Positions 43,832 through 55,239 of a stretch of DNA of 64,000 nt are shown here, piece after piece. Every line of letters starts with the position of its first letter. Within the stretch, counting starts at the first letter, position 1. Below the pieces are notes generated by a model that saw only the letters and a program-made list of their open reading frames with translations, had not been told where the DNA came from and ran no database searches. The stretch spans positions 16,423 to 80,422 of the forward strand of contig JAUJOE010000004.1 in the NCBI GenBank assembly GCA_030447805.1. The letters run 5' to 3'. Source of the stretch: Nocardioidaceae bacterium. Lineage in GTDB: Bacteria; Actinomycetota; Actinomycetes; Propionibacteriales; Nocardioidaceae. Both the position numbers and the translations under genes were made by a program.

Positions 43832-45334
43832 GTGTCAGAAGAACGCCGTGGCCTGCTGCTCGGTGTGCTCGCGTTCGGACTGTGGGGCATGTTCCCCCTC
43901 TACTGGCCGCTGCTGAAACCGACCAGCGCCGCCGAGATCCTCGCGCATCGGGTGCTCTGGTCGCTGCTCTTGATGGTGCTGCTCCTGGTCGTACTGCGCC
44001 GAGTCACAGCACTGCGAGCAATGTGGACGCTCCCGAGGGTCAGGTACGCGATGCTCGCTGCCGGTGTGGTGATCGGCTTCAACTGGTTTACCTACATCTG
44101 GGGGGTCAACAACGGCCACGTCGTGGAGACGTCGCTCGGCTACTACATCAACCCCCTCGTGACTGTCTTGCTGGCGGTGGTGGTGCTCGGTGAGCGGCTC
44201 CGCCGGTGGCAGTGGGCGGCGCTGGCGATCGGCGGACTGGCGGTGATCGTGCTGAGCTGGGAGCTTGGCCGTCCTCCCTGGATCTCCCTGGTCCTCGCGT
44301 TCAGCTTCGGCACCTATGGCCTGCTGAAGAAGCAGGCGGCCGCCGGACCCGTCGAGGGGTTGACCTACGAAACGCTGGTACTGGTGCCCTTCGCCGTCGG
44401 CTACCTGATCTGGCTGTCGTACGTCAACCAGGCATCCGGCTGGTCCCATGGCGTCGACCACGTCGCGCTGCTTGCCACAACTGGCCTCGTGACCGCGCTC
44501 CCGTTGCTGTGCTTCGCCGGAGCGGCCAACCGGATTCCGCTCGCCACGGTCGGCCTGCTTCAATACATCGCGCCAACTGTGCAGTTCCTGCTGGGGGTCT
44601 TCGTTTTCGACGAGCCGATGTCGACACTCCGCTGGATCGGCTTCGCGCTGGTCTGGCTGGCCCTGATGGTCCTGACCGTCGATTCGGTCGCGGCGCTGCG
44701 ACGACGTAATGCCGCGGCAGCCGCAGCCGCCCCTCCTCCACCCTTGCCGAGACGTCAGCCAAGGCCCAGTTTGACGGCGGGTCGACCCGCTGTTGACGTC
44801 TCGCCGACTGGTACACGGGCTCCGTCCAGCGGCCGCAGGGCGCGTGCCGTTGGGTACGCCGCGGCTGCCTGCGCGTTCCTGTTCGCGGCGGTGAGCTTCT
44901 ATTGGGGTGCCGGAGGGACACTGGGCCTCGCCACCGTCGGGCAGGAAGCGGTCGAGCTGTCCAAGTCTCGCAACGTCGGGATCTTTGTGGCCCTGTGGTT
45001 CGTCGGGTTCGTGAAGGTCGCCGGGGGCCTGCTAGCGCTCGCTCTCATCCAGCCATGGGGAGAGAGGTGCTTCCGCCGCTGGATGCTGCTCTCCGCCGGC
45101 TGGGGCGGAGCTGTGCTGCTGGTGCTGTACGGCACCGTCAACATCGGTGTCCAGTTGCTCATCATCACCGGCGTGATGCAGGCACCGGCGGACATGGACT
45201 GGTACGGGTTCTACGGTCACCTTTATCTATGGGAGCCCTGGTTCGTGGTCTGGGGATGTCTGCTCGGCCTCACAACCTTCTCCTACGCCGTAGACACACG
45301 CTCAGCCGGAACCCGAACCGCACACCGCCACTAG
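43832..45334 (+). CDS. RarD-type EamA transporter fused to a DUF3995-like membrane domain
   Basis: 500 residues. Residues ~1-285 are a ten-helix RarD/EamA (DMT superfamily) protein: RGLLLGVLAFGLWGMFPLYW, NWFTYIWGVNNGHVVETSLG, GYYINPLVTVLLAVVVLGER, LQYIAPTVQFLLGVFVF. An Ala/Pro-rich linker (~289-335) leads to four helices matching the small DUF3995 family (FYWGAGGTLGLATVG). Either a true fusion or two adjacent genes joined by a lost stop; the continuous frame and low-complexity linker favour fusion. TAGGGT at 43820-43825 may be its -10. RarD proteins are named for chloramphenicol sensitivity, but the substrate is not known. Confidence 0.8.
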   Translation: MSEERRGLLLGVLAFGLWGMFPLYWPLLKPTSAAEILAHRVLWSLLLMVLLLVVLRRVTALRAMWTLPRVRYAMLAAGVVIGFNWFTYIWGVNNGHVVETSLGYYINPLVTVLLAVVVLGERLRRWQWAALAIGGLAVIVLSWELGRPPWISLVLAFSFGTYGLLKKQAAAGPVEGLTYETLVLVPFAVGYLIWLSYVNQASGWSHGVDHVALLATTGLVTALPLLCFAGAANRIPLATVGLLQYIAPTVQFLLGVFVFDEPMSTLRWIGFALVWLALMVLTVDSVAALRRRNAAAAAAAPPPPLPRRQPRPSLTAGRPAVDVSPTGTRAPSSGRRARAVGYAAAACAFLFAAVSFYWGAGGTLGLATVGQEAVELSKSRNVGIFVALWFVGFVKVAGGLLALALIQPWGERCFRRWMLLSAGWGGAVLLVLYGTVNIGVQLLIITGVMQAPADMDWYGFYGHLYLWEPWFVVWGCLLGLTTFSYAVDTRSAGTRTAHRH

Positions 45335-45338
45335 TTCG

Positions 45339-46307
45339 TCAGAGTTGCTTGCTGAACCGGGACGCGGTGTAGAGCCGCTGGAAACCTGCCGCTTCATACA
45401 CCGACAAGGCGTTGGTCACGTTGTCGAGGTCGGCACCGAGGCCCACGCGCTGATAGCCAGCGGCCTGGAACGTCGCCAGCGCCCACGTCAGGAGGTAGCG
45501 GCCCAGACCGCGGCCGCGAAACTCCGGCACCAGGCCGAAGTTCTTCACCCACGCACCGCCGAGCTCCGCATCTTGCCGGTTGCCCTGCAACAACCCCGCA
45601 ACAGCCCAGTCACCGCTGTCGCTTCGCACCTCCAGCAGCCACCACTGCGACGGGTCGTTGACCTCGGCTGATGACATCCGCGCCGCCCACTCGTCGTCCA
45701 TACGGCTCGCTGACTGTCTCTGGTGAGTCGCTGAACACCTGCTGAAGCGTCGAGTGGTACAGCGGCCACTCCTGCTCGCCGGCGAGTCGCACCCGAACAC
45801 CATCGCGGACCGCGGGCGGACGCTCTGCGCCGGTCAGATCTCGGTTGAACCGGACATGCGTGGCGGTCAGCTGGTAACCGCGCCGCACCAGCAGGTCCCG
45901 GCCAGGTCCAGCCATGACCCACAGCTCCAGGAGGGGCGGCGGAGTCCTCGTGCGCCCAGTCCTGCTCGGCCTGGACGACGAGCGTTTCGAACAGCTCTCG
46001 ACTACCGGGTTCGACGATCACTTCCAGGTCGATGCGCGGCTTTTCGCCCCCACCCTGCTCGGCACCATCACCCCGACCGGTGCGCCGTCCGCTCGGGTCA
46101 GCAGCACCGACTTGTCCAGCGCCGCCCGGGGTCGCGCAGCAGCGAGTCGATGTCGGCGAGGGAGATGTCGATGTCGCCCAACTCGTCGAGGTCGACGGCT
46201 TTACAGCGGCAACAGCAGCGCGGCATCCTCCTGGCCAGCCTGGCGGCATCTGCTCACGGCGTCATCGTCGCGTCGACTGGCGGGTTCTTTTCTTGCGGAC
46301 CCTGCAT
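45339..46307 (-). CDS. Two-domain GNAT N-acetyltransferase (frameshifted)
   Basis: About 320 residues over several frames: VDLDELGDIDISLADIDSLL, ALDKSVLLT, DLEVIVEPGSRELFETLVVQ, GRDLLVRRGYQLTATHVRFN, then GVRVRLAGEQEWPLYHSTLQ and the acetyl-CoA motif KNFGLVPEFRGRGLGRYLLT (Q/RxxGxG/A) with YEAAGFQRLYTASRF. Tandem GNAT layout recalls mycothiol-synthase-type proteins, but the assignment is only to the superfamily. At least four indels. ATG 46307 is the most likely start. Convergent with the RarD fusion, 18 nt downstream of the polyprenyl synthase. Confidence 0.75.
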
Positions 46308-46324
46308 CACGTAGCCAGAGCCAG

Positions 46325-47320
46325 CTAGGAGGTGCGGGTGGTCACCAGGTCGCACAGCTCGACCAGCGCCTGCCGCGCCGGGATGTCGGGCAGGGTGTCC
46401 AGTAGCGCCCGGGCGGCGTCGGTACGGCGTTGCACCTCCGCGCGGGCCTGGTCCAGGGCGGGGTCGCTGCGGAGCAGCTGAAGCGTCTCGGCGTGCTCTG
46501 CGTCATCGGTCAACGGCCGCGACAGCAGGTCCCGCAGGCGGGAGTCGCCCTCGCGCTCGGCCTGTCGCGCCAGCAACGTCGGCAGGGTAGGGACACCCTC
46601 GCGCAGGTCGGTGCCGGGGGTCTTCCCGGAGACAGCTTTCTCACCGGTGATGTCGAGGACGTCGTCGGACAGTTGGAACGCCGTACCGATCTGCTCACCG
46701 AAATCGGTGAGGGTCTCCTCGGTTGCTGGCGACACACCCGCGAGCCGAGCCCCGAACCGCGCCGATGTCGCGATCAGTGAGCCGGTCTTGTCGGCGACGA
46801 CCGAGAGGTAGTGAGCAACCGGGTCCTCGCCTTCGCGCGGTCCGACCGTCTCACGGATCTGTCCTTGCACCAGCCGCGCGAACGTCTGGGCCTGGATGCG
46901 TACGCAGTCCGGCCCCAGGTCGGCCACGATGGCTGACGCCCGGGCGAACAGGAAGTCACCGGTGAGGATCGCGACGCAGTTGTCCCACCTCGCGTTGGCA
47001 CTCGGCGCGCCTCGGCGCAGGTCCGCCTGGTCCATCACGTCGTCGTGGTACAGCGTCGCCAGATGCGTCAGCTCCACGACCAGGGCAGCCGGCACAACGC
47101 CCGCATCCTGGCTGTCACCGAACTCCGCCGCCAGCACCACCAGGAGCGGCCGGAACCGCTTGCCGCCGGCGGCCAGCAGGTGCCGGGCCGCCTCATCGAC
47201 GAAGTCCACGTCGGACTCCACCGCCAGCGCGAGTTCCTTCTCGATCTCGGCCAGCCGCGCCCGCACCCGGTGTTCGAGATCGGTACTGGCGATCGACAGG
47301 CCCAACGACGACGTAGCCAT
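46325..47320 (-). CDS. Long-chain polyprenyl diphosphate synthase (menaquinone side chain)
   Basis: 331 residues, intact. Both aspartate-rich motifs are present: LYHDDVMDQADLRRG (FARM, ~residues 90-103) and DDVLDITGE (SARM, ~220). GGKRFRPLLVVLAAEFG precedes the first. The residues before the first motif (LATLYHDD) are those of long-chain (hepta/octa/nonaprenyl) enzymes. Together with the nuo operon and the adjacent geranylgeranyl-reductase protein it points to menaquinone supply for respiration. Confidence 0.9.
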   Translation of the reverse strand: MATSSLGLSIASTDLEHRVRARLAEIEKELALAVESDVDFVDEAARHLLAAGGKRFRPLLVVLAAEFGDSQDAGVVPAALVVELTHLATLYHDDVMDQADLRRGAPSANARWDNCVAILTGDFLFARASAIVADLGPDCVRIQAQTFARLVQGQIRETVGPREGEDPVAHYLSVVADKTGSLIATSARFGARLAGVSPATEETLTDFGEQIGTAFQLSDDVLDITGEKAVSGKTPGTDLREGVPTLPTLLARQAEREGDSRLRDLLSRPLTDDAEHAETLQLLRSDPALDQARAEVQRRTDAARALLDTLPDIPARQALVELCDLVTTRTS

Positions 47321-47328
47321 GACCCTCG

Positions 47329-48937
47329 TCAGCGGATGAACTGGCCGGCCTGGCGGGCCAGGTCGAGCACGGGCTGGGGGACGACTCCGAGCACCAGGGT
47401 CATGGTCGCTCCGACGGTGATCGCGGCGGTTGTCAAGATGCTGGGTACGGCGACCGTCGGCCCGTCACCGACCGGGTCGGAGAAGAACATCAGCACGATC
47501 ACGCGCACGTAGAAGAAGGCCGCCACCGCGCTCATCAGCACAGCCACGACGACCAGCGGCCACGCCCCACCCGCCCAGGCGGCCGCGAACACCATCCACT
47601 TGCCGGTGAAGCCGCTCGTCAGCGGGATTCCGGCGAAGGCGAGCAGGAAGAAAGCGAAGACGCCGGCCAGCACCGGGGCCTCCTTGCCGAGCCCAGCCCA
47701 GCGCGACAGGTGCGTCGTCTCACCACCTGCGTCTCGTACGACGGTGACGACGGCGAAGGCACCGATCGTCGCGAAGCCATAGGTGACGAGGTAGAACAAC
47801 ACCGCCTGCAGGCTGGTCACCTGCGAGCCGTTGATGTCGGCGTTTGACTGAACGCCGACGAAGCCGGTGATGACGAAGCCGGCGTGGGCGATCGAGGAGT
47901 ACGCCAGCATCCGTTTGACGTCGGTCTGGGTGATCGCGATGACCGACCCCACCGCCATGGTCAGCGCGGCGATGACCCACATGACCGGCAGCCACTCCCA
48001 GCTCGCGGCCCCGAAGGCGACGTAGAAGACGCGCAGCAGGGCGCCGAAGGCGGCGATCTTGGTGCAGGCAGCCATGAACGCGGTGACGGCCGTCGGAGCG
48101 CCTTGGTAGACGTCGGGCGTCCACGCGTGGAACGGCGCCGCGCCCACCTTGAACAACAGGCCGACGGCCATCAGCCCCATCCCGACGAGCAGCATGCTGG
48201 TGGCGCCGGCGCGCGCCGAGATGGCCGTGTCGATGGCGGCCAGCTGGAAGCTGCCCGCGAACCCGTAGACGAGTGCGATGCCGTACAGGAACAAGGCGGA
48301 GGAGAAGGCGCCGAGCAGGAAGTACTTCATCGCCGCCTCTTGGCTGATCAGGCGGCGACGCCGGGCCAGCCCGCACAGCAGGTACAGCGGCAGCGACAAG
48401 ACCTCGAGCGCGACGAACATCGTCAGCAGGTCGTTGGCTGCGGGGAACAGCATCATGCCGCCCAGCGCGAACAGCATCAGCGGGAAGACCTCGGTGTGCT
48501 CGACCCCGCGGGAGGCCGCTTCCTCTCGGCGTCGGTGCCGGGCAGCGCAGCCGCCTGGCCGGCGAAAGCCGTGAGCCCGCCCTCGAGGTGTCGCTCGGCG
48601 AACAGCAGCACGCTGAGCAGCCCGAACACCAACAAGATGCCCCACAAGAACAGCGCGGGGCCGTCGACGGCGATCGCACCGACCGCCTCCAGGCTGCCCA
48701 GCGAGAGCCCGCCGTGGTGCGATGGGGCGTCGCCGGCGACAAGCACGACAGCGACGAGTGCGGCGAGTAGCCCGACGAGGCTCAGCACGGTGTTGATGGC
48801 GTAGCGGAGCCGACGCGGGGCGCGAACGCCTCGACGAGTACGCCGACCAGCGCCACCCCGAAGACGATCAGCAGCGGCGACAGCCTGCCGTAGTTGAGGT
48901 GCGGCGCGTCGAACGCCCGGTCGGCCAACGTGATCAC
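47329..48937 (-). CDS. nuoN: NADH-quinone oxidoreductase subunit N (frameshifted)
   Basis: Proton-pumping antiporter-like membrane subunit of complex I, ~536 residues. GTG 48937 overlaps the nuoM stop (GTGA). The N-terminus [20 protein letters not shown] shifts frame near 48825 (APRRLRYAINTVLSLVGLL) and near 48525 (REEAASRGVEHTEVFPLMLF). The conserved KVGAAPFHAWTPDVYQGAPT and KRMLAYSSIAHAG (Lys residues of the pump) are present. Fourteenth and last nuo gene; polyprenyl synthase follows within 10 nt. Confidence 0.93.
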
Positions 48938-50483
48938 TGCGACGACCCCTCTCCCTCGGCGGCCACGGTGGGGTCAGGGTCGCTGGCGCCGACGTGCTCG
49001 AGCAGCCTGTCGACCGTCGGGTTGACCACGTCGAGTGCCGGCTTCGGGAAGAAGCCGAGGGCGACGATCAGCGCCACCAGCGGTGCCAGTGCCGCCAACT
49101 CGCGGGGACGCAGGTCAGGCAGGTGCCGAGTCGACTCCCGCACCGGCCCGGTCATGGTCTGCTGGTACATCAACAAGATGTACACCGCGGCCAGCACCAT
49201 CCCCAGGGTGGCGAGCACCGCGGCCGGCACCGACGTGGTGAAGGTGCCGGAGAGCACGAGGAACTCGCTCACGAACGGGGCCAGGCCCGGCAGCGACAGG
49301 CTGGAGAGCCCGGCCACCAAGAAGACGCCGGCCAGCATCGGCGCGGCCCGCTCCACTCCGCCGTAGTCGGTGATGAGCTTCGAGCCGCGCCGGCTGATCA
49401 AGAAACCGGTGACGAGGAACAGCGCCGCGGTCGAGACGCCGTGGTTGAACATGTACAGCGCCGACCCGACCTGCCCCTGGCTGGTGAAGGCGAAGATGCC
49501 GAGCACCATGAACCCGAAGTGCGAGATCGACGTGTAGGCGATCAGCCGCCGGATGTCGTTCTGCCCGATGGCCAGCAGGGCGCCGTACAGGACCGAGATG
49601 ACCGCCAGCGCCATCACCACCGGAGTGGCCCACCGCGACGCCTCCGGGAACAGGCCGAGGCAGAACCGCATCATGCCGAACGTGCCGATCTTGTCGAGCA
49701 CGCTGACCAGCAGCACCGAGGTGCCGGGCGTGGCCTCACTTGCGGCATCGGCAGCCAGGTGTGCACCGGCCACATCGGCGCCTTCACCGCGAACGCGATG
49801 AAGAACCCGAGGAACAGCCATCTGCCGGTGGCGGTGCCCATGTCGCCCGAAAGCGCCATCAGGTCCTCGAGCCGGTACGACGGCCCGCCGGCGGAGTCGG
49901 CCGACACGACGTACAGCCCGACGACCGATGCGAGCATCAGCAGACCGCCGACCAGGCTGTACAGCAGGAACTTCACCGCAGCGTAGGACCGCCGAGCGCC
50001 GCCGAAGCCGCCGATCAGGAAGTAGATCGGCACCAGCGTGGCCTCGAACAACACGTAGAACAAGAAGACGTCGGTGGCCGCGAAGACGCCGATGGCCAAG
50101 CCCTCCAGCGCGAGCACCCAGGCGAAGAACGCGTTGCTGCTCCACCGCCCCTCGTCGGCGTCGCGCCACGAGGACAGAATCACCACCGGGGTCAGGATCG
50201 TCGTCAACAGCACCAGCAGCAGCCCGAGCCCGTCGAGCCCGACGGCGTAGTGCGCGCCGAACGCCGGGATCCAGTCGTACTCCTCGACGAACTGGAAGCC
50301 GCCGCCAGCATCGAACTGCACGGCCACGACCAGGGAGAGGGCGAGCACAACCGCCGAAAGGCCAAGGGCGAACGCCCGGGCAAGTGAGCTGCCGCGCGGC
50401 ATGACGACGACGGCGACCGCGCCCAGCAGCGGCAGCGCCACCAGGATCGTCAGCCAGGGGATCAAGGTCCCGCTGCCACTCAT
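48934..50483 (-). CDS. nuoM: NADH-quinone oxidoreductase subunit M (frameshifted)
   Basis: Antiporter-like subunit, ~516 residues. ATG 50483 overlaps the nuoL stop by 4 nt. GVDGLGLL-type helix ([20 protein letters not shown]), [16 protein letters not shown] with the key Glu, [15 protein letters not shown] with the key Lys, then one shift near 49735 to [19 protein letters not shown] and [18 protein letters not shown]. Ends EGEGSSQ. Confidence 0.94.
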
Positions 50484-52354
50484 GCGAGCCTCACCGCCAG
50501 CAGGCCGAGGACCAGCAGTGCGGAGCCGGCCAGCATCGACAGCGCGTAGGTGCGGACGAAGCCGGTCTGCCAGCGCCGGACGCGACCCGACGTACCTCCC
50601 ACCAGGGCGGCCAGGCCGTTCACTGCTCCGTCGACGCCACGGTTGTCGACCTGGACGAGCGAGCGGGTGAGGTGCTGGCCGGGGCGCATGAAGGCTGCCT
50701 CGTTCAGCGCGTCGCCGTACAGGTCAGCGCGGGCTGCCCGGGTCAGCAGGGACACCCGGGTCGGCGCCTCCGGCGAGATCCTGTCGCGGCGGTAGATCAG
50801 GAAAGCCACGACGATGCCCGCGGCCACCATGGCGAGCACCAGCAGCGTGATCAGCAACGGAGACAACAGCGCGTCGTGGTGCTCTTCGACGCCAACGACC
50901 GGCTCGAGCCACTCAACGATCCAGTTGTTGAGGAGCAGCGCGCCGCCCACGACGGAGCCCGCGGCCAGCACGACGAGCGGAGCAGTCATCACCAGTGGCG
51001 ACTCGTGCGGGTGTACGTCGCGTTGCCAGCGCTTCTCGCTGAGGAACGTCATGATCATCAGCCGGGTCATGTAGAAGGCGGTGATCCCCGCACCGATGAG
51101 CGCGCCGACCCCGATGTACACGTTCTCGTTGAAGGCGGCCTCGATGATGCGGTCCTTGGACCAGAAGCCGGCCAGGCCGGGGAAGCCGATGATCGCGAGG
51201 TAGCCGCAGGCGAAGGTGATGAAGGTGATGGGCAGGGCCGCGCGCAACGCGCCGTACCTGCGCATGTTGACGTCGTCGTTCATCGCGTGCATCACCGAGC
51301 CGGCACCGAGGAACAGGTTGGCCTTGAAGAAGCCGTGAGTGAGCAGGTGGAAGATCGCGAACGCGTAACCGGCCGGACCGATGCCCGCGGCCAGCATCAT
51401 GTAGCCGATCTGGCTCATCGTGGAGCCGGCCAACGCCTTCTTGATGTCGTCCTTGGCGCACCCGATCACCGCGCCCCACAGCAGCGTGACAAGCCCGACG
51501 ATCACGACCGCGGTCTGCGCGACCTCGGTCTCGGCGTACACGAAGTGCGACCGGGTGACCAGGTAGACGCCAGCTGTCACCATCGTCGCTGCGTGGATCA
51601 GCGCAGAGACGGGAGTGGGGCCCTCCATCGCGTCGAGCAGCCAGCTCTGCAACGGCACCTGGGCTGACTTGCCGGCGGCTCCGAGGAGCAGCAAGAGCCC
51701 GAGCGCGGTGGCCAGCGCCGCCGAGGCGCTCTCCATGCCCTCGGCGACACCGGCGAAGGAGGTGCTGCCGAAGGAGGCGAACATCAACATGATGGCCAGC
51801 GCCATCCCGACGTCGCCGACCCGGTTGACCACGAACGCCTTCTTGGCGGCGACGGCGGCGGAGTCCTTGTACTGCCAAAAACCGATGAGCAGGTACGACG
51901 CGAGGCCGACTCCCTCCCAGCCCAAGAACACCGCCAGGTAGTCGTCGGCCAGCACCAGCATCAGCATGGCGGCGACGAACAGGTTCAGGTAGCCGAAGAA
52001 GCGGCGACGACGCGGGTCGGCGGCCATGTAGCCGATGGAGTAGACGTGGATGAGGCTGCCGACGCCGGTGATCAGCAGCACGAACAGGGCCGACAGTTGG
52101 TCGAACAGGAGGTCGAAGTCGACCTGGAAGGAGTTGACGTCGATCCAGGTGAACAGGTGCTGCTGCAGCGGCTCACCGCCGCCGGCCTGCAGGTCAAGGA
52201 ACGCGAGCACGGCAATGACGAACGAGGCGATCGGGGCGAGGGTGCCGAGGACGTGACCCCATCGGTCGGTCCAGCGGCCGCCCACCAGCAGCACAGCGGC
52301 GCTGGCGGCCGGGATCGCGATGATCAAGACCAGCAAGCTCGACACGGACTCCAT
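50480..52354 (-). CDS. nuoL: NADH-quinone oxidoreductase subunit L
   Basis: Distal antiporter-like subunit with the lateral amphipathic helix, 624 residues, intact. [58 protein letters not shown] and [18 protein letters not shown] are typical. ATG 52354; 12 nt after nuoK. The C-terminal part has GISPEAP-like and final transmembrane helix segments as usual. Confidence 0.97.
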   Translation of the reverse strand: MESVSSLLVLIIAIPAASAAVLLVGGRWTDRWGHVLGTLAPIASFVIAVLAFLDLQAGGGEPLQQHLFTWIDVNSFQVDFDLLFDQLSALFVLLITGVGSLIHVYSIGYMAADPRRRRFFGYLNLFVAAMLMLVLADDYLAVFLGWEGVGLASYLLIGFWQYKDSAAVAAKKAFVVNRVGDVGMALAIMLMFASFGSTSFAGVAEGMESASAALATALGLLLLLGAAGKSAQVPLQSWLLDAMEGPTPVSALIHAATMVTAGVYLVTRSHFVYAETEVAQTAVVIVGLVTLLWGAVIGCAKDDIKKALAGSTMSQIGYMMLAAGIGPAGYAFAIFHLLTHGFFKANLFLGAGSVMHAMNDDVNMRRYGALRAALPITFITFACGYLAIIGFPGLAGFWSKDRIIEAAFNENVYIGVGALIGAGITAFYMTRLMIMTFLSEKRWQRDVHPHESPLVMTAPLVVLAAGSVVGGALLLNNWIVEWLEPVVGVEEHHDALLSPLLITLLVLAMVAAGIVVAFLIYRRDRISPEAPTRVSLLTRAARADLYGDALNEAAFMRPGQHLTRSLVQVDNRGVDGAVNGLAALVGGTSGRVRRWQTGFVRTYALSMLAGSALLVLGLLAVRLA

Positions 52355-52366
52355 CAGTCGCAGACC

Positions 52367-52666
52367 TCAGTACTTGAGCAGGCTGGCGTCGTCGACTGAC
52401 GCCGAGCGACGGGTGCGGAAGATGGTCATGATGATGGCAAGACCGACAACCACCTCAGCGGCAGCCACCACCATCACGAAGAAGGCGGCGATCTGCCCGT
52501 CGAGGTTCCCGTGCTGGCGGGCGAAGGTGACGAACGCGAGGTTGCTGGCGTTGAGCATGAGCTCAACGCACATGAACACCACTATTGCGTTCCGGCGGAC
52601 CAACACGCCCAGCGTGCCGATAGAGAACAGCAACGCCGAGAGCACGAGGAAAGGCGTGGGGCTCAC
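52367..52666 (-). CDS. nuoK: NADH-quinone oxidoreductase subunit K
   Basis: 99 residues, three transmembrane helices. [20 protein letters not shown] carries the conserved membrane Glu, and a second Glu sits in [15 protein letters not shown]. Start overlaps the nuoJ stop by 4 nt. Confidence 0.97.
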   Translation of the reverse strand: MSPTPFLVLSALLFSIGTLGVLVRRNAIVVFMCVELMLNASNLAFVTFARQHGNLDGQIAAFFVMVVAAAEVVVGLAIIMTIFRTRRSASVDDASLLKY

Positions 52667-53433
52667 CGGTCGCCCCCGCCACGAAGCACGTTCGTCTCGT
52701 CGTCGACTCGGGCGATCGCCGCTCGGTCGGCTTCGACGTCGCGCACGGTGCCCCGAGCGCGCATGACCCGGGAGATCGAAAGCTCCGACGGGGTGCCGTC
52801 AGGCAACAGCGCCGGAGTGTCGACCGAGTTGTGGCGGGCGAACGTGCCCGGCCCCGGTAGCGGACCTGGGTGGACGCCGCGGTCGGCGTAGTCCCGCATC
52901 CGCGCCAGCGCCATGTCGCGCTGGGTCGGCTTCGCCGACAGCCGCTCGCGGTGGGCGAGGACCATGGCGCCGACAGCGGCGGTGATGAGCAGCGCGCTCG
53001 TCACCTCGAACGCGAAGACGTAGTTGCTGAACAGCAGCCGAGCCACTCCCGGGACGTTCCCGTCGATGTTGGCCTCGTCGAGCCCGACGACGGCGCCGAC
53101 AGTGACTTGGGCGAGGCCGGCGACGAGGACGATCGCGAACAGCAGCCCCACGGCGATCGCGAGCAACCGTTGGCCGCGCAGCGTCTCGACCAACGAGTCG
53201 GAGGCGTCGACGCCGACGAGCATCAGTACGAAGAGGAACAGCATCAGCACAGCACCGGTGTAAACGATGATCTGCACCGCGAACAGGAACGGCGCGTCCT
53301 GCGCGGCGTACAGAATGGCCAGCGACACCATGACGACGGCCAGCATCAGCGCGGAGTGGACAGCCTTGCGGGACACCACCATGCCGAGCGCGCACACCAC
53401 CATCAGCGGTGCGAGGATCCAGAACGCGATCAC
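52663..53433 (-). CDS. nuoJ: NADH-quinone oxidoreductase subunit J
   Basis: 256 residues with five helices in the first ~170 ([40 protein letters not shown]) and a hydrophilic C-terminal tail of ~80 residues, longer than in E. coli but usual in actinobacteria. Overlaps nuoI and nuoK by 4 nt each. Confidence 0.96.
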   Translation of the reverse strand: MIAFWILAPLMVVCALGMVVSRKAVHSALMLAVVMVSLAILYAAQDAPFLFAVQIIVYTGAVLMLFLFVLMLVGVDASDSLVETLRGQRLLAIAVGLLFAIVLVAGLAQVTVGAVVGLDEANIDGNVPGVARLLFSNYVFAFEVTSALLITAAVGAMVLAHRERLSAKPTQRDMALARMRDYADRGVHPGPLPGPGTFARHNSVDTPALLPDGTPSELSISRVMRARGTVRDVEADRAAIARVDDETNVLRGGGDR

Positions 53434-53978
53434 CGCGGCACCTGCCCGTCGCCGGCGTCGACCGTCGTCGTCTGCGCACCGCGGTAGTAGTCCGCCTCGT
53501 CGCCGAGCCGCATCTCGTGCGGTGGCTCCTCCATACCCGGCAGCAGCGGCGCCAGCAGGTCGTGCTTCTCATAGATGAGGTCGGCGCGCGAGGAGTCGGC
53601 AAGCTCGTACTCGTTGGTCATCGTGAGCGCGCGGGTCGGGCAGGCCTCGATGCACAGCCCGCAAAGGATGCAGCGCAGGTAGTTGATCTGGTAGACGCGG
53701 CCGTAGCGCTCCCCCGGCGAGAACCGCTCGTCGGCGGTGTTGTCGCCGCCCTCGACGTAGATGGCGTCAGCGGGGCACGCCCACGCGCACAGCTCGCAGC
53801 CCACACACTTCTCCAGGCCGTCGGGCCACCGGTTGAGCTGGTGGCGGCCATGGAAGCGAGGGGCGGTCGGCCGCTTCTCGAACGGGTACTCCTCGGTGAC
53901 GACCCGCTTGAACATGGTGCGAAACGTGACGCCAAAGCCGGCGATCGGGTCCCAGAACTGCTCCTTGACGCTAGCCAC
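53430..53978 (-). CDS. nuoI: NADH-quinone oxidoreductase subunit I
   Basis: Carries Fe-S clusters N6a and N6b. 182 residues from GTG 53978, which has CAGGAGAG upstream and overlaps the end of nuoH; the longer frame to 54038 lies inside nuoH. Cluster motifs [12 protein letters not shown] (Cys58/61/64/68) and [12 protein letters not shown] (Cys103/106/109/113). Confidence 0.97.
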   Translation of the reverse strand: MASVKEQFWDPIAGFGVTFRTMFKRVVTEEYPFEKRPTAPRFHGRHQLNRWPDGLEKCVGCELCAWACPADAIYVEGGDNTADERFSPGERYGRVYQINYLRCILCGLCIEACPTRALTMTNEYELADSSRADLIYEKHDLLAPLLPGMEEPPHEMRLGDEADYYRGAQTTTVDAGDGQVPR

Positions 53979-55239
53979 GGATGCTCTCCTGTTCCCGCAC
54001 CGGCGGCACCGGGTAGCCGCCGGTGAACGCGTCGTCATCGGACTCCGTGAGCGCCACCTTGTCGCTCTCGTCAGAGCGGTCGTCGGAGTCGTCGCCGAAG
54101 AAGCCCAGAACGACCCACACCAGGGCGGCTACCACCCCTGCGGCGATCAGGTAGCGCCGGTCGATCGGGCCCTCGAGCGTCACGACGCGGATCGTCGCCA
54201 CCAGGACAGTCCAGATGAGCGCCCCGGGGATCAGCCACTTCCAGCCGAACTGCATGAACTGGTCGTAGCGCAACCGCGGCAGCGTGCCGCGCAGCCACAC
54301 GAAGATGAACACGAAGAACATCACCTTGCCGAGGAACCACAGCACCGGCCAGTAACCGGAGTTGGCGCCGTCCCACAGCGACAACGGCCAGGGCGCACGC
54401 CAGCCGCCCAGGAACATCGTGGTTGCCAGCATCGACACCGTCACCATGTTGATGTACTCGGCAAGGAAGAAGAACGCGAACTTGATCGACGAGTACTCCG
54501 TGTGGAAACCGCCGACCAGCTCGCCCTCCGCCTCGGCAAGGTCGAACGGCGCCCGGTTGGTCTCGCCCACCATCGAGATCGTGTAGATCACGAACGACGG
54601 GAACAAGATGACGCCGAACCACCAGTCGCTTTGCGCCGCCACGATGCCCGACGTCGACATCGAGCCGGCGTACAGGAACACCGCGACCAGCGACAGGCCC
54701 ATCGCGACCTCGTAGGAGATCACCTGGGCCGACGACCGCAGCGCACCGAGCAGGGAGTACGTCGATCCGGACGACCAGCCGGCGAGCACGATGCCGTAGA
54801 CGCCGATCGAGGCGATGGCGAGGATGTAGAGCACCCCCACCGGCAGGTCGGTGAGCTGTAGCGGCGTGGTCACGTCGCTGAACGGGACCTTGACAACCGG
54901 CCCGAACGGGATGACCGCGACGGCCATGAAGGCCGGGATGGCTGCGAGCAGCGGCGCGGCGATGTAGACCACCTTGTCGGCCGCGCGGGGGACGATGTCT
55001 TCCTTGAGCATCAGCTTGACGCCGTCGGCGAGGCTTTGCAGCAGCCCGAACGGCCCGTGCACGTTGGGTCCCAGCCGGTTCTGCATGCGCGCGACGACCC
55101 GGCGCTCGAGCCAGATGTTGAACAAGGTGAACACCAGCAAGATGGTGAACGCCAGCACGACCTTGATCAGGATGACCCACCACGGGTCGTGACCGAAGGC
55201 GTTCAGCTGGTGGTCGCTCGCAATCGGCAGCGTGGGCAT
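53971..55239 (-). CDS. nuoH: NADH-quinone oxidoreductase subunit H
   Basis: Membrane subunit forming the quinone chamber, 422 residues, intact. [35 protein letters not shown]-type loop ([20 protein letters not shown]) and [19 protein letters not shown] are diagnostic. The C-terminal ~50 residues are an acidic hydrophilic extension ([12 protein letters not shown]). ATG shares one base with the nuoG stop (TGATG). Confidence 0.97.
   Translation of the reverse strand: MPTLPIASDHQLNAFGHDPWWVILIKVVLAFTILLVFTLFNIWLERRVVARMQNRLGPNVHGPFGLLQSLADGVKLMLKEDIVPRAADKVVYIAAPLLAAIPAFMAVAVIPFGPVVKVPFSDVTTPLQLTDLPVGVLYILAIASIGVYGIVLAGWSSGSTYSLLGALRSSAQVISYEVAMGLSLVAVFLYAGSMSTSGIVAAQSDWWFGVILFPSFVIYTISMVGETNRAPFDLAEAEGELVGGFHTEYSSIKFAFFFLAEYINMVTVSMLATTMFLGGWRAPWPLSLWDGANSGYWPVLWFLGKVMFFVFIFVWLRGTLPRLRYDQFMQFGWKWLIPGALIWTVLVATIRVVTLEGPIDRRYLIAAGVVAALVWVVLGFFGDDSDDRSDESDKVALTESDDDAFTGGYPVPPVREQESIRG

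Noticed and set aside
53978-54038. Extended NuoI start at 54038.
   Set aside because: It lies inside nuoH; GTG 53978 with CAGGAGAG fits the family start VKEQFWDP.
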